DNA of 64,000 bases from Lytechinus variegatus (GCF_018143015.1 NC_054742.1:53701195-53765194); one strand, 5' to 3'; numbered from the stretch's first letter, positions 1 to 13,024 are shown. Numbers and translations are program-made. Notes: a model not told the origin generated them from the letters alone.

Positions 1-934
1 CACTCACTATTTTTTTTTATTGTTTGATTTATACAATATTTCAATTTTCACCAATTTGACATTTAGGACCAACTTTAGTCTGCTGGGCAAACCCTTCACT
101 CGAAATAAGGGTCTGAATGCGCAGCCTACTAATGCCTTGTGTACTGAAGGCTCTCTCGCTCAATGGAAAGTGACTCTGAAAGGAGGAGGTGGGCCCAGAT
201 TTGGAGCGTGAGAAATGATCTTTGGAAGATTATGCAGACCCTGTAATGGAACAGCAAGTTTTGTATGTGCTAGTCTTTGCATGGAGGCACACTTGTTGAT
301 CAAAGTTCCAATGAGGGTCTGTGCCTGCAGACTAGACCAACTTAGCTGAACCACATAATGTTATTCTACACATGTTCAGGAAGGAACAAAACTCGATTTC
401 ACATGACAAGGGGGAGAAAATCAGAATATTTCATATTTTATATAATAAAATACAAAAGAAATAGTGAGTGGGTGACGTCATCAGTCCCCTCATTTGCATA
501 TCAACCAGGATGTGCATATAACTGTTTTGGGAAATTAAGCGAAACTTTAAAGGTAAATGCTAGTTTTGGTAATGATTTCAAAATGAGTTCGTACAGAATC
601 CAATGAAATTACCACCAAAGTGTCTGTTTGTATAAATAAAACGCATGTGCCAAAGGATTCTGGAAGAAATTGTGTAATTGCTGAGAAATCAGCAAATAAG
701 CACAGGATTCGGGTAGAGCATCGGGCCCGACGCTCTAAGCATTAATTATACATTGTCCAACGTGCGCTTATCTGTGTTGGGGATCTTCGGTGTGAACATT
801 TTTCAGCGTAGATTTCAAGATTTCACAAAGTTCAGTTAATGTAACTGTACCAGATCTAGATCCTTGATGATATACTGAAAATTAAGCCTTGTTTTACAGA
901 CTTTCTCATGAAATCAGTGTTTACTGCAACTACT

Positions 935-1066
935 GGAATTTCTCTTTAAAATGTCATAACTTTCTTATTTTACATCCGATTTTGATAAAATTTTCAGTGT
1001 TTTGCTTGTTAGATTTTTCTCTTTTTATTCAAATCAACTTTTTGTTGGGGTGGACTTGACCTTTAA
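935..1066 (+). repeat. Half copy of a palindromic MITE
   Basis: This matches the right half of the complete element at 54,183-54,402, ending in GGACTTGACCTTTAA. It lies in the AOX intron; the rest of 1-1,106 shows nothing I can identify. Confidence 0.5.
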
Positions 1067-1106
1067 TAAAATTTCAATCACTTGAATAAAGAGAGTGAAA
1101 TCATAC

Positions 1107-1170
1107 CTTGTCAACCTTTTCTTTGGGTGGATTATGAGTGATCTGTACAGCATCAAGTTCTTCCTCAGAC
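1107..1170 (-). CDS. AOX: AOX exon 4
   Basis: Encodes SEEELDAVQITHNPPKEKVD then K, the signature start of the mature AOX domain. TTTTTACAG acceptor, GTATGA donor, phase 0. The 6.2-kb intron before it holds the pearl-like elements. Confidence 0.92.
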
Positions 1171-4100
1171 CTGTAAAAAGAAAAGAAAAAATTATTGTTT
1201 AAGCCTTTGCAAATCTCACATACCTACTAATATGTATCGTCATGCCAATTCACATCCTGCAGGCTCTATTAATAATCCTAGAGCATGCCTTTAGCAGATT
1301 GTCAACTTGTGTTTTGCTGTTCAGAGTCACAATGCATAAATAAAAAATTTTGAGCACACATTTAATCAAGTAAAAATAAATGTAAGAAACGTCATCATTA
1401 CAATTTACAAATACATATTTCTTAAGATATTATATAATCAGGTGTAAATTGCCAATTTGTATGCTTAGAAAAAAATCAAATCACTAGTGTCTGAAACTAA
1501 AAGCTCATTCCTGCAACCTTATAACCGACGTGTCCTACGTGAGCTTGAGGGCAGTATTACTGGCATTAATGGATTTGATATTTTACGTCTCGATAGGTCA
1601 AAGGCTTCCACTAATAAATCAAAAGGCAGGAGAGAGAGCCTGCATAGATGTGAATAAGCAAGGGTGCCAAAATTTTCATCAACCTGTCTATTCTTATTTC
1701 TAATTTATATGCACCTGATGTATTTGAAAATATTATTGTATTATCATGTTTTCAAATATCTTGCAAAAATCACATATGAATTTCCATGACAGATAAAATA
1801 GATGTGAATTAAAATGAACATGTCTTTTCTCATGGTGAAGCACAATTTACCTCCTCTAATTTTGAACAAAATTAATTCAATTTATTTCCACTAAAAAAAA
1901 CAGTATATACAAATTAATACAATATTTGATACATATCAATACTAGAAGAGTGGGGAGATCATAAAAGACACAAATAATGGCTTAATAAAAGACCCCATAC
2001 TGTACAGGTAAACATACAAAGATAAAATAACATGACTACAATGTATAATTTGAAATGGAAGGACAAGAACAAAAGGAAACATTCACTGATTCAGTATACA
2101 AATTACCGGTAAAACCCGCATCAATCAGGTGAAGTAAAAAGGAAGTCTTTTAAACAGATGTTTGAACTGTTTTACAGTCTTACTGTAAATTTCAATATTG
2201 AATGTTCAAGATCTTTTTTTATTCCAGGTGATGAGACGCTCAATTGGGAATCTAAATATATCTCCATTGTGGTAAAATAAGCTGTGGCAATGAATAACTA
2301 ATGCACTTAATCAGTTGTCAATCCAATCGTTTTAGTTCTTGGTTGAAAATTTTTGAATAAACCTAATTTCATATAATAAAATACAAAAGAACAAGTGGGG
2401 ATATGACATCATCCCACCTAATGAATATTGAATATTCATGAAGACATGCCTAGAACTGTTTCACCGGAATAATGCAAATCTTTAAAATTCAATAACTTTG
2501 TTATTTTTTATCATATATTTTGATCAAATTTTAAGTATTTTGCTCTGTGAATTTTACTCTATTTATTGAGATATAAATATCTCCAGCCTGGAACATCCCT
2601 TCAATTGAAAGGTACAAAATTATCAATGATTTTTAAAAATCAACTGAAATAACCCAACGGTTCACACTTGGGATGCATGAAAAACCTTTGCAAGATTTAC
2701 TTAAACTGTTATTGGTACCAATTTAATAGCAATTAGAGTTGCAATGAAAGACATACATCCCCCTCCCAAAGAATATTTAGGATAGAAACACTGATTTAAA
2801 AATCAGGCTTTTCCCCATGCATGAATCCAAGAATCATATTCATAACTGAATGACCTTCCAAGATATATGCGACTTTCTCCTTCTTTGGAAGTATTCAAGA
2901 AACATCTCAAAACTCTGCTTTTTAATCAATAATCTTTCCATGTACATTGTATTAGTTATCATAATATTCTATTCCATCATTGTGTAAAGCGTTGTGAAAC
3001 GATGATATATTGTAAGAGCGCTATATACATGAACATCAGCCTGATGAACATATATTATTACTACATGTATTAACTGATTTGTAGCAAAAAGACCTGCAGG
3101 TGGTATCAACACCAAGCCAATACACTGCCCAGATAATCAATAGATCCCAATGTTCAGTGTTTAAACTGGCAAGTGGAATATATAAGCAGTCAGCTGTGCA
3201 GAGCAGTAAAATAAATAATAAAATAATAATAAAAAGGTGAGAGAGGGATAGACAGGAGGCAGTGAGCCTTAATGCACAACTGTAATGTGAGTTCAAGTTG
3301 ATTCTTAGTGATGCAGTGCTGAATACAACTCATATGTTATTGAAAGCCTATATTTTAGTTTTGGTGGAATCCCTCAAATTGCAACAAAGTACATGAATGT
3401 GTATGTGAGCAGGCCAAGCTGTAATTTCTTTACCCAGGGTGGATCTAGCTTTCGCCAAAAAGGGGGGGGATATCTATCCTTTCCTGATCTGGAGTTAAAT
3501 GCTGATTTTTTTTCTGGGTGTAGTCCTTACTAAAGTCTTTACGAGTTCATTAACATCGTAGCTTTATTCATACAAACAAGTTAAGGAAGATTTATTTCAG
3601 AAGTCTAAATAAAACAATGTGCATGTGAAGCGAGACATATTTTGGGATATTTTATGTACTTAAACCTGAATATTCTGAGCAGTTTTGTAAGCATGAGCAA
3701 GATGGGTATCTATCTGAATAATTGATGTGAGCATGAAGTGCAAGCTGAAAAATTTTGACCCCAAATTTGGACATTCAAAGCTTTTTCGTAATCATGAACA
3801 GGATGGGCATCTAACTAAACATTTGATGCAAGCGCCAAACCCATGTAAAACACCGAGTTTGACACCCCAATATATAAAACATGAATTTGGCGCCCCCTAG
3901 TCAAACATCGAATGGGCATCCCAAATTTAAAATGTAAATTTGGCACCTCCCCCCGCTCTTTTTTTACTTTCTTTTCTTCTCTCTTTCCCTTAATTTTATC
4001 CTTCTCTCTTTCTTTTCCCCTTTTTTCTCTCTCTTCTTTTTCCCTCTCCCTTTTCTTTTCCACTTTCCTCTGCTTTTTGCCTACCCGGGGGCCCCAAAGC

Positions 4101-7100
4101 GCCCCCCGAATATGCACATGATCTATAGCTCCTCAAAGGGGAATTTTACCCTGACAAAAAAAAAAAAATTGTAAAATACCAGAAAAAATATTTTAAAATA
4201 TTGGTGAGGGTTTGAGGAAAATCCATCAACAAGTGGAATGCCTCTGGCCGTCTCACCTGCATCACGCGGTTCAATATAGCAGCAGTGCTGACTTTGAATA
4301 CTACTCTAACTCGCACAAGATGTTCAGTGATACATGGTTACTCTTATGTCCACTTTTTATGAACTAGACCAATAAACTTACAGAGATATGATGGTTATTG
4401 AACATGGCCAAAGTTCATTGACCCTACATGACCTTTGACCTTGATCATGTGACCTGAAACTCAAACAGGATGTTCAGTGATACTTGATTACTCTCATGTA
4501 CAAGTTTCATGAATCAGATCCATAAACTTTCAAAGTTATGATGGTAATTCAACAGATACACACAATTCGGCCAAAGTTCATTGACCTTTGACCTTGGTCA
4601 TGTGACCTGAAATGCGCACAGGATGTTCAGTGATACTTGATTACTCTAATGTCCAAGTTTAATGAACTAGACCAATAAACTTTCAAAGTTATGATGGTAA
4701 TTCAACAGATACCCCCAATTCGGCCAAAGTTCATTGACCCTAAATGACCTTAATCATGAGACCTGAAACTTGCACAAAATGTTCAGTGATGCTTGATTAC
4801 TATTATGTCCATGTTTCATGAATCAGATCCATAAACTTTCAAAGTTATGATGGGAATTCAACAGATACCCCCAATTCGGCCAAAGTTCATTGACCCTAAA
4901 TGACCTTTGACCTTGGTCATGTAACATGAAACTCAGGCAGGATGTTCAGTGATACTTGATTAACCTTATGTCCAAGTTTCATGAACTAGGTCCATATATT
5001 TTTTAAGTTATGATGACATTTCAAAAACTTAACCTCAGGTTAAGATTTCGATGTTGATTCCTCCAACATGGTCTAAGTTCATTGAACCTAAATGACCTTT
5101 GACCTTGGTCATGTGACATGAAACTCTAATAGGATGTTAAGTAATACTTGATTAACCTTATGGCCAAGTTTTATTAACTAGGTCCATATACTTTCTAAGT
5201 TATGACGTCATTTCAAAAACTTAACCTCAGGTTAAGATTTGATGTTGACGCCGCCGCCGTCGGAAAAGCGGCGCCTATAGTCTCACTTTGCTTCGCAGGT
5301 GAGACAAAAATGAAAGTTATTAGAATTTAACATTTTTGATTTGCAACATCATATGCAAGCAACTACATGTACCCCTTATGCTGCATAATATAAAGTTCAA
5401 TTTTTTAATGGTTTGATGATTTTTTTTTGTCAGGAATGGGTGTGAAATGATTTGTCTGTTGATAAACTGAAGGTACAATAAGAAAACACTTTGATAATGA
5501 GAAAATGATACTACATGACATTTGGGAAGCTACTTGTCTATGATATCACAAATCCGACAAGTGGAACGCCTCTGGCAGTCTCGCCTGCATTACGCGATTT
5601 AATATAGCAGCAGTGCTAACTTTGAAAATTACTATTAAATAATCATTCACAAAAACACCATTCATATAATGACATAATACCACGTTCATTGACCATAAAT
5701 GACATTTGAACGGTGACTTAAGACTTGTCAACTACACACATGTCCACATTTCATTTACAATATCCATAACTGTCAAAGTTACATGTACTATGATGGCAAT
5801 TCAACAATTACCCCAACATGGCCTAAGTTTATTGACCTTAACTGACCTTTGACCTTGGTTTTGTGACCTGAAACTCACAGGGGATGTTCAGTGATACTTG
5901 ATTACTCTTATGTCCAAGTTTTATGAACTACATCCATAAACTTTCAGAGTTAGGATGGTAATTTAACAAATACCCCCAAAACGGCCAAAGTTCATTGACC
6001 TTAAATGACCACTGACCATGGTCATGTGACCTGAAACTCGTACAGGATGTTCAGTGATACTTGATTACTCTTATGTCCAAGTTTTATGAACTACATCCAT
6101 AAACTTTCAGAGTTAGGATGGTAATTTAACAAATACCCCCAAAACGGCCAAAGTTCATTGACCTTAAATGACCACTGACCATGGTCATGTGACCTGAAAC
6201 TCGTACAGGATGTTCAGTGATACTTGATTACTCTTATGTCCAAGTTTTATGAACTACATCCATAAACTTTCAGAGTTAGGATGGTAATTTAACAAATACC
6301 CCCAAAACGGCCAAAGTTCATTGACCTTAAATGACCACTGACCATGGTCATGTGACCTGAAACTCGCACAGGATATTCAGTGGTACTTGATTAACCTAAT
6401 GTCCAAGTTTCATGAACTAGATCCATAAATTTTCAAAGTTATGATGGTAATTCAACAAATACCCCCAACTTGGCCAAAGTTCATTGACCCTAAATGACCT
6501 TTGACCTTGGTCATGTGACCTGAAACTCAGGCAGGATGTTCACTAATACTTGATTAACCTTATGTCGAAGTTTCATGAACTAGATCCATAAATTTCCAAA
6601 GTTATGATAGTAATTCAACAAATACCCCCAACTTGACCAAAGTTCATTGACCCTAAATGACATTTGACCTTGGTCATGTGACCTGAAACTCGAGCAGGAT
6701 ATTTACTAATACTTGATTAACCTTATGCCCATGTTTCATGATCTAGGTCCATACACTTTCTAAGTTATTATGTCATTTCAAAAACTTAACCTTCGGTTAA
6801 GATTTTGAGAATAATTCTCCCAATATGGTCTAAGTTCATTGGCCCTAAATGACCTTTGACATTGGTCATGTGACCTGAAACTCAGGCAGGATGTTCAGTA
6901 ATACTTGATTAAGCTTATGTCCAAGTTTCATGAACTAGGTCCATATACTTTCTTAAGTTATGATGTCATTTTAAAAACTTAACCTAAGGCTTAGGTTAAG
7001 ATTTGATGTTAACGCCGCCGCCGTCGGAAAAGCGGCATCTATAGTCTCGCTCTGCTATGCAGGTGAGACAACAATTCAAATTCAAATAACTTTTTTAATC

Positions 7101-10052
7101 TATAATCAATTTTCCTCAAACCTTCACAGATATTTTCTATTATTTTTTCTGCTATTTTCACAATTAGCTCTGCATGACCTTCCCCTTTATGTTAACTGCT
7201 TGGTGGTATAAAATATGATGTTAAGTATCCAAAATATGTTTCATAAATTTCAAAATAATATCATTTGAAGACCCCTTTGTATTTCTTCCAATGGAATCAA
7301 CATTCCTAATATACAGATACTTAACTTACCAGATAGGGTGGGGCATTAAATAATCATGGCTGCCAGGTCTAACATCTTTTGCTTGGATATCTTCAGTTGA
7401 TGCTTTGCCACTTTTTTCTGCAAGATTCTTGCGGGTCCTGAATAAGAGAAATATAAAAAGAACGAGGAGCAAAAGAAATATAAGTTTTGAAAGAGGTCAA
7501 AATTTTGATCACTGGGTTTGCTCACTCACAATTTTTAGAAATTGCCCTTTCAAAGAATTTTTGGCTCAATATGCCACTCACTGCACAGTCACACACACAC
7601 AAACCCACCCCCACACACAAATATTTGACACATAGGTATATACACAAAAACATACACCCACATCTACATAACTATAAAGCGTGTAATCCTCCCCCCCCCC
7701 CCTGTATGACTATGAGGACCTTTTTTCTCCTTCATAATCTAATGGAATATACAGTGTAGTGGTCAAAATATTAGAAACTGGAAATTTTCTTTACAAACAT
7801 TTTTTCCAAAAACTAGTGAAATCTAACAAACCTCTCATTGTCCTTTAAGTGTTAAAGGGGAATCCAATTAACCCAAATAAAAACTTGCTTTTACAGGAAA
7901 AAGATATATCAGACAAGTTGATAGGTGAAAGTTTGAACATTGGAAAAACAATAAGAAAGTTATGAATTTTTAAAAGTTGTATACCCATGGAGACTTCAAA
8001 TTGGCCGCATATGTAATGACATAGTGATGTAAGGCAAGGACTCCTCTTCCATGTACTCCAATACATAAAATGGCTAAAATGTCATTTTTCCCATTTATTT
8101 CAAATTATATTTTTCTTTCATGAGGACATAAACCAATATACTACCTGAGTTATATTTAGATTACTGCCCCAGGGGAATTGGTGCTTAGGAAAAAACCACA
8201 AAACCCTGATTATTAAGTACATGACCTATGGGAAAGTTGTCCTTGCCCCTTGTCATAATTTACTTACCCAGTTGCCAATTTGCAATCTGCATAGTCTTAG
8301 TGATCTTAATTTCAAAGCATCTATAACTTTCTTATTGCTTGTCTGATTTCTTTCTAACTTTCACCATTCTGTTTAAGTTATTTTTCTCCTTCCAACACAA
8401 CATTTTATGGCCAAGGCTGTATTCCCATTCAACGTGTTTTTTTTTTTTGGGGGGGGGCCAGGAGGGGGGGGGTCTTCATACTTACTTGAAATGTGGAGAA
8501 GGATTAGACTTCACTTCACCATCAGCTCCTGGTGATTGTGTAGTGTAGCGATTCACCTATTATGAAGAAAAAGACAATTGCTTTAGGATTTTTAGATTAC
8601 ATCACAGGCCTACAGAAATATGTAACTACCAATATTCATATTTTCTAAATAGATTTTTAAAACAATTGCTTCAATATGCCCATGCTATGCAATTCACCTT
8701 TGAGCATGTACTGACCAGGGCTTCGTAACAAAGCTTCGCGATGAATAGAAAAAATGAATGAATACATCTGATTAGTTCCTGGTCAGTATTTTGAGTCAGA
8801 TGTGCGTGTAACAATGATCTTGATTGGTCAGTTCATTTAGCGATTGATCCCTAATCTATGCGTTACGGGGTCCTGGTAAGGTTTCCAGTCAAAGGAATGA
8901 TCTCAACACCTCAGCTGTAACTAATTTATTCTTTTAAGATCAATCAATAGCATTCATATGACTCATAGTATAGCTATAATTGCATTCCTAAATTTGTAAA
9001 ATTAAATAACCATCAACACCCTCAGAAATACAAAAGGTTCCCAGTCACATCACTTGCAAGAATTCCCTTAATATTTTTTTTTCTTCATAATTTATCATAT
9101 ATCTATTTAATACAAAATTTAGTTAAAACTTTAATAACTGCTTTTTTCATAAAAGAGAGTATATATAATATATTGATATAAATTCTACCTTTGAAAATGC
9201 ACCTGTATTCAAATTTTAGGCTACTTATGGTATGCACGACTGGGCGTTGTGGCGTGCGCCTGTAATCCAAGCTGTGGGGAAGTTACAAATTGATGCAGAG
9301 GTTCGAGCCCTGGTCACGTCTTTCGGATGGTGATGTTAAGGGTCGGTCCCAGACGTAAATAATCATATCTGATTGATACATGTCTGACAAAACTCAAATA
9401 CACACACATTTATGCAGCCCCCCCCCCAAGACAACAAATTAATTGAATACACACGCAATCGCCACTCGGGCCTAGACACAAACGACCATCTGCAGATGGT
9501 AAATTTGTTTTTATCAATACCGACATATGGGGAATAACATAGCATATGGCAGTACATCCATTAATCAAATAATTCCCAAAACTATAAAGTATCACATAAT
9601 GAAGTTGTAAATGCATGCATTGCAGTAAAGCTAACCTTGCCCAATGCTCAATATGTCAATATTCTTCATGTACCTTGGCTTTGCATTTGGAATCTATGCA
9701 TCCACAGACCTGCACCCCACCCCTCCTCATCATGCACACCCACAATCAAGCAAACCCCGAAAATTACCTGGACAGGAGATATGCTGTGACATTGCTGGCA
9801 GGCCTTTACGAGTGAATATGACTCAGCATGATTAAATGGAGAGATATTACAACTAAATATCGAAAATCTAGCTGGCCTATTCTCTGACACAATATTGGAC
9901 AGGCGATGTCCAGCTTTCCGTTCACCGGTGTTTGTGACTCCAGCAGTCGCCAGTCCTCCTCCGCCACTCCACCAGTGTGGACCGCAGACCGAAGTCACGG
10001 TCCGCGGCAAAATCTGGGCAGAAAATTTGCTGGATACAGAGCCTAGAATCAT
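1107..10052 (-). CDS. AOX: Alternative oxidase, N-terminal part (4 exons; 3' end off the window)
   Basis: Alternative oxidase is a diiron ubiquinol oxidase of the inner mitochondrial membrane that passes electrons to oxygen, bypassing complexes III and IV without pumping protons. Exons 9768-10052, 8486-8556, 7330-7437 and 1107-1170 join with matching phases (0, 2, 2, 0) to 176 residues. The first 40 residues (MILGSVSSKFSAQILPRTVT...) have no acidic residue and several basic and hydroxylated ones, fitting a mitochondrial presequence. The diagnostic block is HDYLMPHPIW joined to SEEELDAVQITHNPPKEKVD, which matches the conserved 'HP.WS.EE...V.ITH.PPK...D' that opens the mature domain of animal AOX. 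The glutamate and histidine diiron ligands would be encoded beyond the left edge, so activity cannot be judged here. Confidence 0.9.
2850..3062 (+). mobile_element. LINE-type 3' end fragment
   Basis: A short reading frame ends DLPRYMRLSPSLEVFKKHLK then TLLFNQ and a stop. 'FK..LKT.LF' before a stop is common at the C-terminus of LINE polymerases. It is followed by an untranslated stretch and an ATT-rich tail. Only the 3' end is present, as in 5'-truncated copies. Confidence 0.5.
3434..4135. repeat. Element with a GGATC-type end and repeated short motifs
   Basis: It starts with AGGGTGGATCTAGC, like the hAT-type MITEs at 11,860 and 42,939. It contains repeated 'GGGCATC..' phrases and a pyrimidine-rich run at 3,950-4,080. 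The exact right end is unclear. Confidence 0.35.
4229..5305. mobile_element. Pearl-like non-autonomous element 1
   Basis: The core is a tandem array of about six diverged repeats of roughly 160 bp (TTCATTGACC...GACCTTGGTCATGTGACC...GGATGTTCAGTGATACTTGA). GTCTCACCTGC at 4,250-4,260 is inverted at 5,295-5,305 (GCAGGTGAGAC). A GC-rich hairpin block (CCGCCGTCGGAAAAGCGGCG) precedes the right end. No protein is encoded. This matches the plan of 'pearl' elements described from bivalves; assignment to that family is inference. Confidence 0.65.
5557..7069. mobile_element. Pearl-like non-autonomous element 2
   Basis: Same left end (ACAAGTGGAACGCCTCTGGC, then GTCTCGCCTGC at 5,578), same hairpin block and right end (GCAGGTGAGAC at 7,059-7,069) as element 1, in the same orientation. 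It has about nine internal repeats. Three in a row starting near 5,883, 6,046 and 6,209 are almost identical with a 163-bp period, so the array has expanded recently. Confidence 0.65.
7330..7437 (-). CDS. AOX: AOX exon 3
   Basis: Encodes TRKNLAEKSGKASTEDIQAK then DVRPGSHDYLMPHPI; the tryptophan codon is split with exon 4. TTATTCAG acceptor and GTAAGT donor. Confidence 0.9.
7853..8431. mobile_element. 0.58-kb MITE, copy 1
   Basis: Starts TTAAAGGGGAATCCAA and ends near TGTATTCCCATTCAAC, with long imperfect inverted repeats inside (AAGAAAGTTATG near 7,955 and CATAACTTTC-like near 8,325). It matches 26,637-27,200 over its whole length and lies in the second AOX intron's flank. Confidence 0.6.
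8486..8556 (-). CDS. AOX: AOX exon 2
   Basis: Encodes VNRYTTQSPGADGEVKSNPS then PHF. AATAG acceptor, GTAAGT donor, ends in phase 2. Variable linker between leader and catalytic domain. Confidence 0.78.
9236..9362 (+). mobile_element. SINE with 7SL-like head
   Basis: GGCGTTGTGGCGTGCGCCTG followed by TAATCCAAGCTGTGGGGA closely resembles the 5' end of signal-recognition-particle 7SL RNA (GGTGGCGCGTGCCTGTARTCCCAGCT). After it come GAGGTTCGAGCCC, a B-box-like motif, and a GGTCACGTCTTTCGGATGG body. It could be a 7SL pseudogene or a composite SINE. Confidence 0.45.
9768..10052 (-). CDS. AOX: AOX exon 1 (mitochondrial presequence)
   Basis: 95 codons from ATG to CCTGTCCAG before a GTAATT donor. It is followed in frame by the next exon. 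The segment is low in acidic residues near the start and poorly conserved in general, as usual for AOX leaders, so this exon rests on frame and phase as much as on similarity. Confidence 0.75.
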
Positions 10053-11859
10053 TGTAGACGGTATAATAAAGAAAGAAGGTATTTTTCAAGATGCCTTGAA
10101 TTTAACTTAAATGTTTTTATCCGCTATTTATCACGTAAATCCCGGTGATCATTTCTCCATGCCAGGAGCTCCAAGGAAACTGTTGCGGTAGATATGTATA
10201 CGCTGTGTTTACGTTGAAAGGTGATGCCTGCGGTTGTTATTATACTACCATCATATCCGGGTATATGACACACTAAGCAACATTGCATCATATCGTCCGG
10301 CCAATTCTCTGGAATTATCTGCGTTGGAATAACTGCAGTAGAACTTGCAAGAAGGATTGTTATTGCTTCCCAGTAGTGCCAGGCATTTATCTAAAAATTA
10401 TAAACACCGGGGATATACATCATTTTAGACCCGGGTTTAGGCCACAGTCTATACGCCCACTTGCCTTTTACAGCCAGCATCAGGCGGGTCTTTAAAAATC
10501 AAACTCACTATTTTTTTAAATGAAAATATTACGGTATGTCATGATCACACACAAATACATGAATACCAACGATAATAATTAGCTAATAAGGAAAAACAGA
10601 CTTTTACAATTTAATTTTCGTTTAATTTGAAACTGACTTGGGGTGGGTTTTTTTTCGAAGCCATTGCTACCCTCACTCTCTCTTTCGAGCCAATTTTAAA
10701 CAGCGTATTTATACTGTGTATATATGACACGAGGGGTACAAAATGTAGTAGGCCAATATATGCGTATTAAAGATTAGTTTGTTCGAAAAAATGATTCGTT
10801 TCATAAATAGTAAGAAATTTACAATTTTAAACAGTTGCAAGCTACTGAAATCCTTCAGTCTGATTGGCTAAATTTGTTAAATAAATCGTTAAATTGTTAT
10901 TATGACAAGTAGTAAATGAACCTGGACCCATCAGGTTCATTAATTATCAACATTATCGTCGTGGGTATTTTCAGAGTTATACCAGTTTCCAAATATATAA
11001 TGGGAGAGCTACATGGGGAAGTTTCCACCAATCGCCATTGAGCCATGATATTATTGTGAAGACCGCAACACTACGCGGGTCACCCGTGTTAGCTTTTATT
11101 ATTTTGTGATTCTGAAGTTTCTTTGTAATTATATTAAAGGGGCTTCCTATCAGCTTTTTATTTGAGGTTATTATGAAATGGTTTCTATGTAAAATTTGTA
11201 GCTATAAAATATGCATGATTGTTTATGCATCGTGTAAAATTGTTGATTTAAATGCAAATGTGATTGTTTATCATTTATATAATTATATCAACTTTCTGCT
11301 CTTTGCCATCTTCAATTTCCATTTTTTTTTTTACTTTATTAAATGTAAGGAAACAAAAATAACTGTGATAAGCATCTTAATTGAAAGCTATGACTTCATA
11401 TATACAAAACTGATAATGTATAACAAACATCGTAAACAAATCAAGAAATGTCTGCATCGGTGTGTTGAAATTATGCTGTTGATAAAACCATTCTTATAAT
11501 TATGAAAAAAATGAAATGAAGAATAAACTGTTTAAAAAAAATGATTTTGCATAATCATTCATCGAAATACTGCTTTCACTTTGACCGTATCTTCTGATTA
11601 ACCATTGCAATTATCCCTCAAGTTTTGATAAACATACTAAGTCCTACATGTCCTATGCAACATCAATACCACAATATTATTTGCCAAGAAAGGCAAGAAA
11701 CAAAATAAGTGCATAAACTTCCAGTCAGTTCTGTTTCCAATAAAGATCAAATGGCCATTGTAATCTTATAGAAAGTTCAGATTTTTTAAACAAAATGTAT
11801 ATGTATCAAGACAATCAATAAAACACATTGATCTTTAATTATGGAAGGAGACCCAATGT

Positions 11860-12094
11860 CAGGGGCGGATCTAAGTTTTTTAAAAAGGGGGAAAATAAGA
11901 AAATTTGATAAGCAAAAAGAGTCCTCATTTGCGTTTGATCGACACATTCACATTCGAAATATTTCCTCAGACTCCCAAAGGGGAAGAGGTACACTTATAT
12001 TAACGACATATTATCATCCGAAATATGACTCTCACGGGGGGGGGGGGGCACAGGCCGGGTGTGCACCCACCCTCCCGGCCTGGATCCGGCACTG
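11860..12094. mobile_element. MITE with GGATC ends (hAT-like family)
   Basis: Starts CAGGGGCGGATCTAAG and ends CTGGATCCGGCACTG, inverted ends of about 14 bp. Same family as 42,939-43,131. It contains a G homopolymer and a GC-rich patch. Confidence 0.5.
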
Positions 12095-12951
12095 TACATT
12101 GCGTTATTGATCACCTCGGATCGGCAAGGATAATAGAGGTTGCAGAATTCGGGAGGAGGGAACCGATGACGTCAGACACTCCCTTTTTTCATTTGAATTC
12201 TATTTTGGTTTGATAATGGAGATGTATTAAGATGGTTTGATTTTTAATGACCGTGTGAAATGGTCATTAGAGAGTTTTCGCACCGGCCCCTAGAACGCTT
12301 CCAACAACATAGAAAAAGTATTGTCAAATGCCCATAACAGACAACCAAGAAGACTTTGTGTCGAAAATTGGTAAATCTAAACAGCACTTTCGCTCTGGAC
12401 TCTGGACAAACGAAATATTTTCACAATTTTTCATTAGCTCTAAAACTTAAGATTATCTGCTATTCCGGTTCACTGAATTTCGACAAAGACTTCTCAGCTG
12501 TTCGTTGTGATTTGACTTGCTGATTTTCAAAACACAAATACATGTTCTCTTGAATTCTTTATGCGTAGATCGAAAACTCGCTAATTTCACCACGCAACAA
12601 TCACACACGCATCCCCTCTCGTTTTCCACACTTTCTTGTAAAAAGTCGCCTTTTGAGCAAGAGATATCATTTTTCTGTACCATATTGAATTTGGTCATTT
12701 GTCGTTTTTCATGCTTGTTTTGATGTCAGAATATAAAATGAAAATTTTGAGGGGCATATTTCTTTATTCTATATATGCATACATTGCACATCAGATTTCT
12801 TGAGAATATTTATAAATGTCGATATTTAAGATCAAAACCAATATAATTTCTGTTGCTTTGTTCAATAAGATTGTAGGATCCCTTTGTAACATTCCTACCC
12901 AGTCATTATACTTCTACTATTATCATCAACATCACTGTCACCGCACCCATC

Positions 12952-12980
12952 AACAATGTCATCATCATCATATCACCACC

Positions 12981-13014
<34 letters not shown>

Positions 13015-13024
13015 CTGCCATCAT
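12952..13024. repeat. (CAC/ATC)n microsatellite
   Basis: Runs of CAC and CAT triplets, imperfect at the edges. Confidence 0.8.

Noticed and set aside
3815-4117. Lys/Glu/Arg-rich open frame.
   Set aside because: It comes from a pyrimidine-rich low-complexity run, with no splice partners or family signature.
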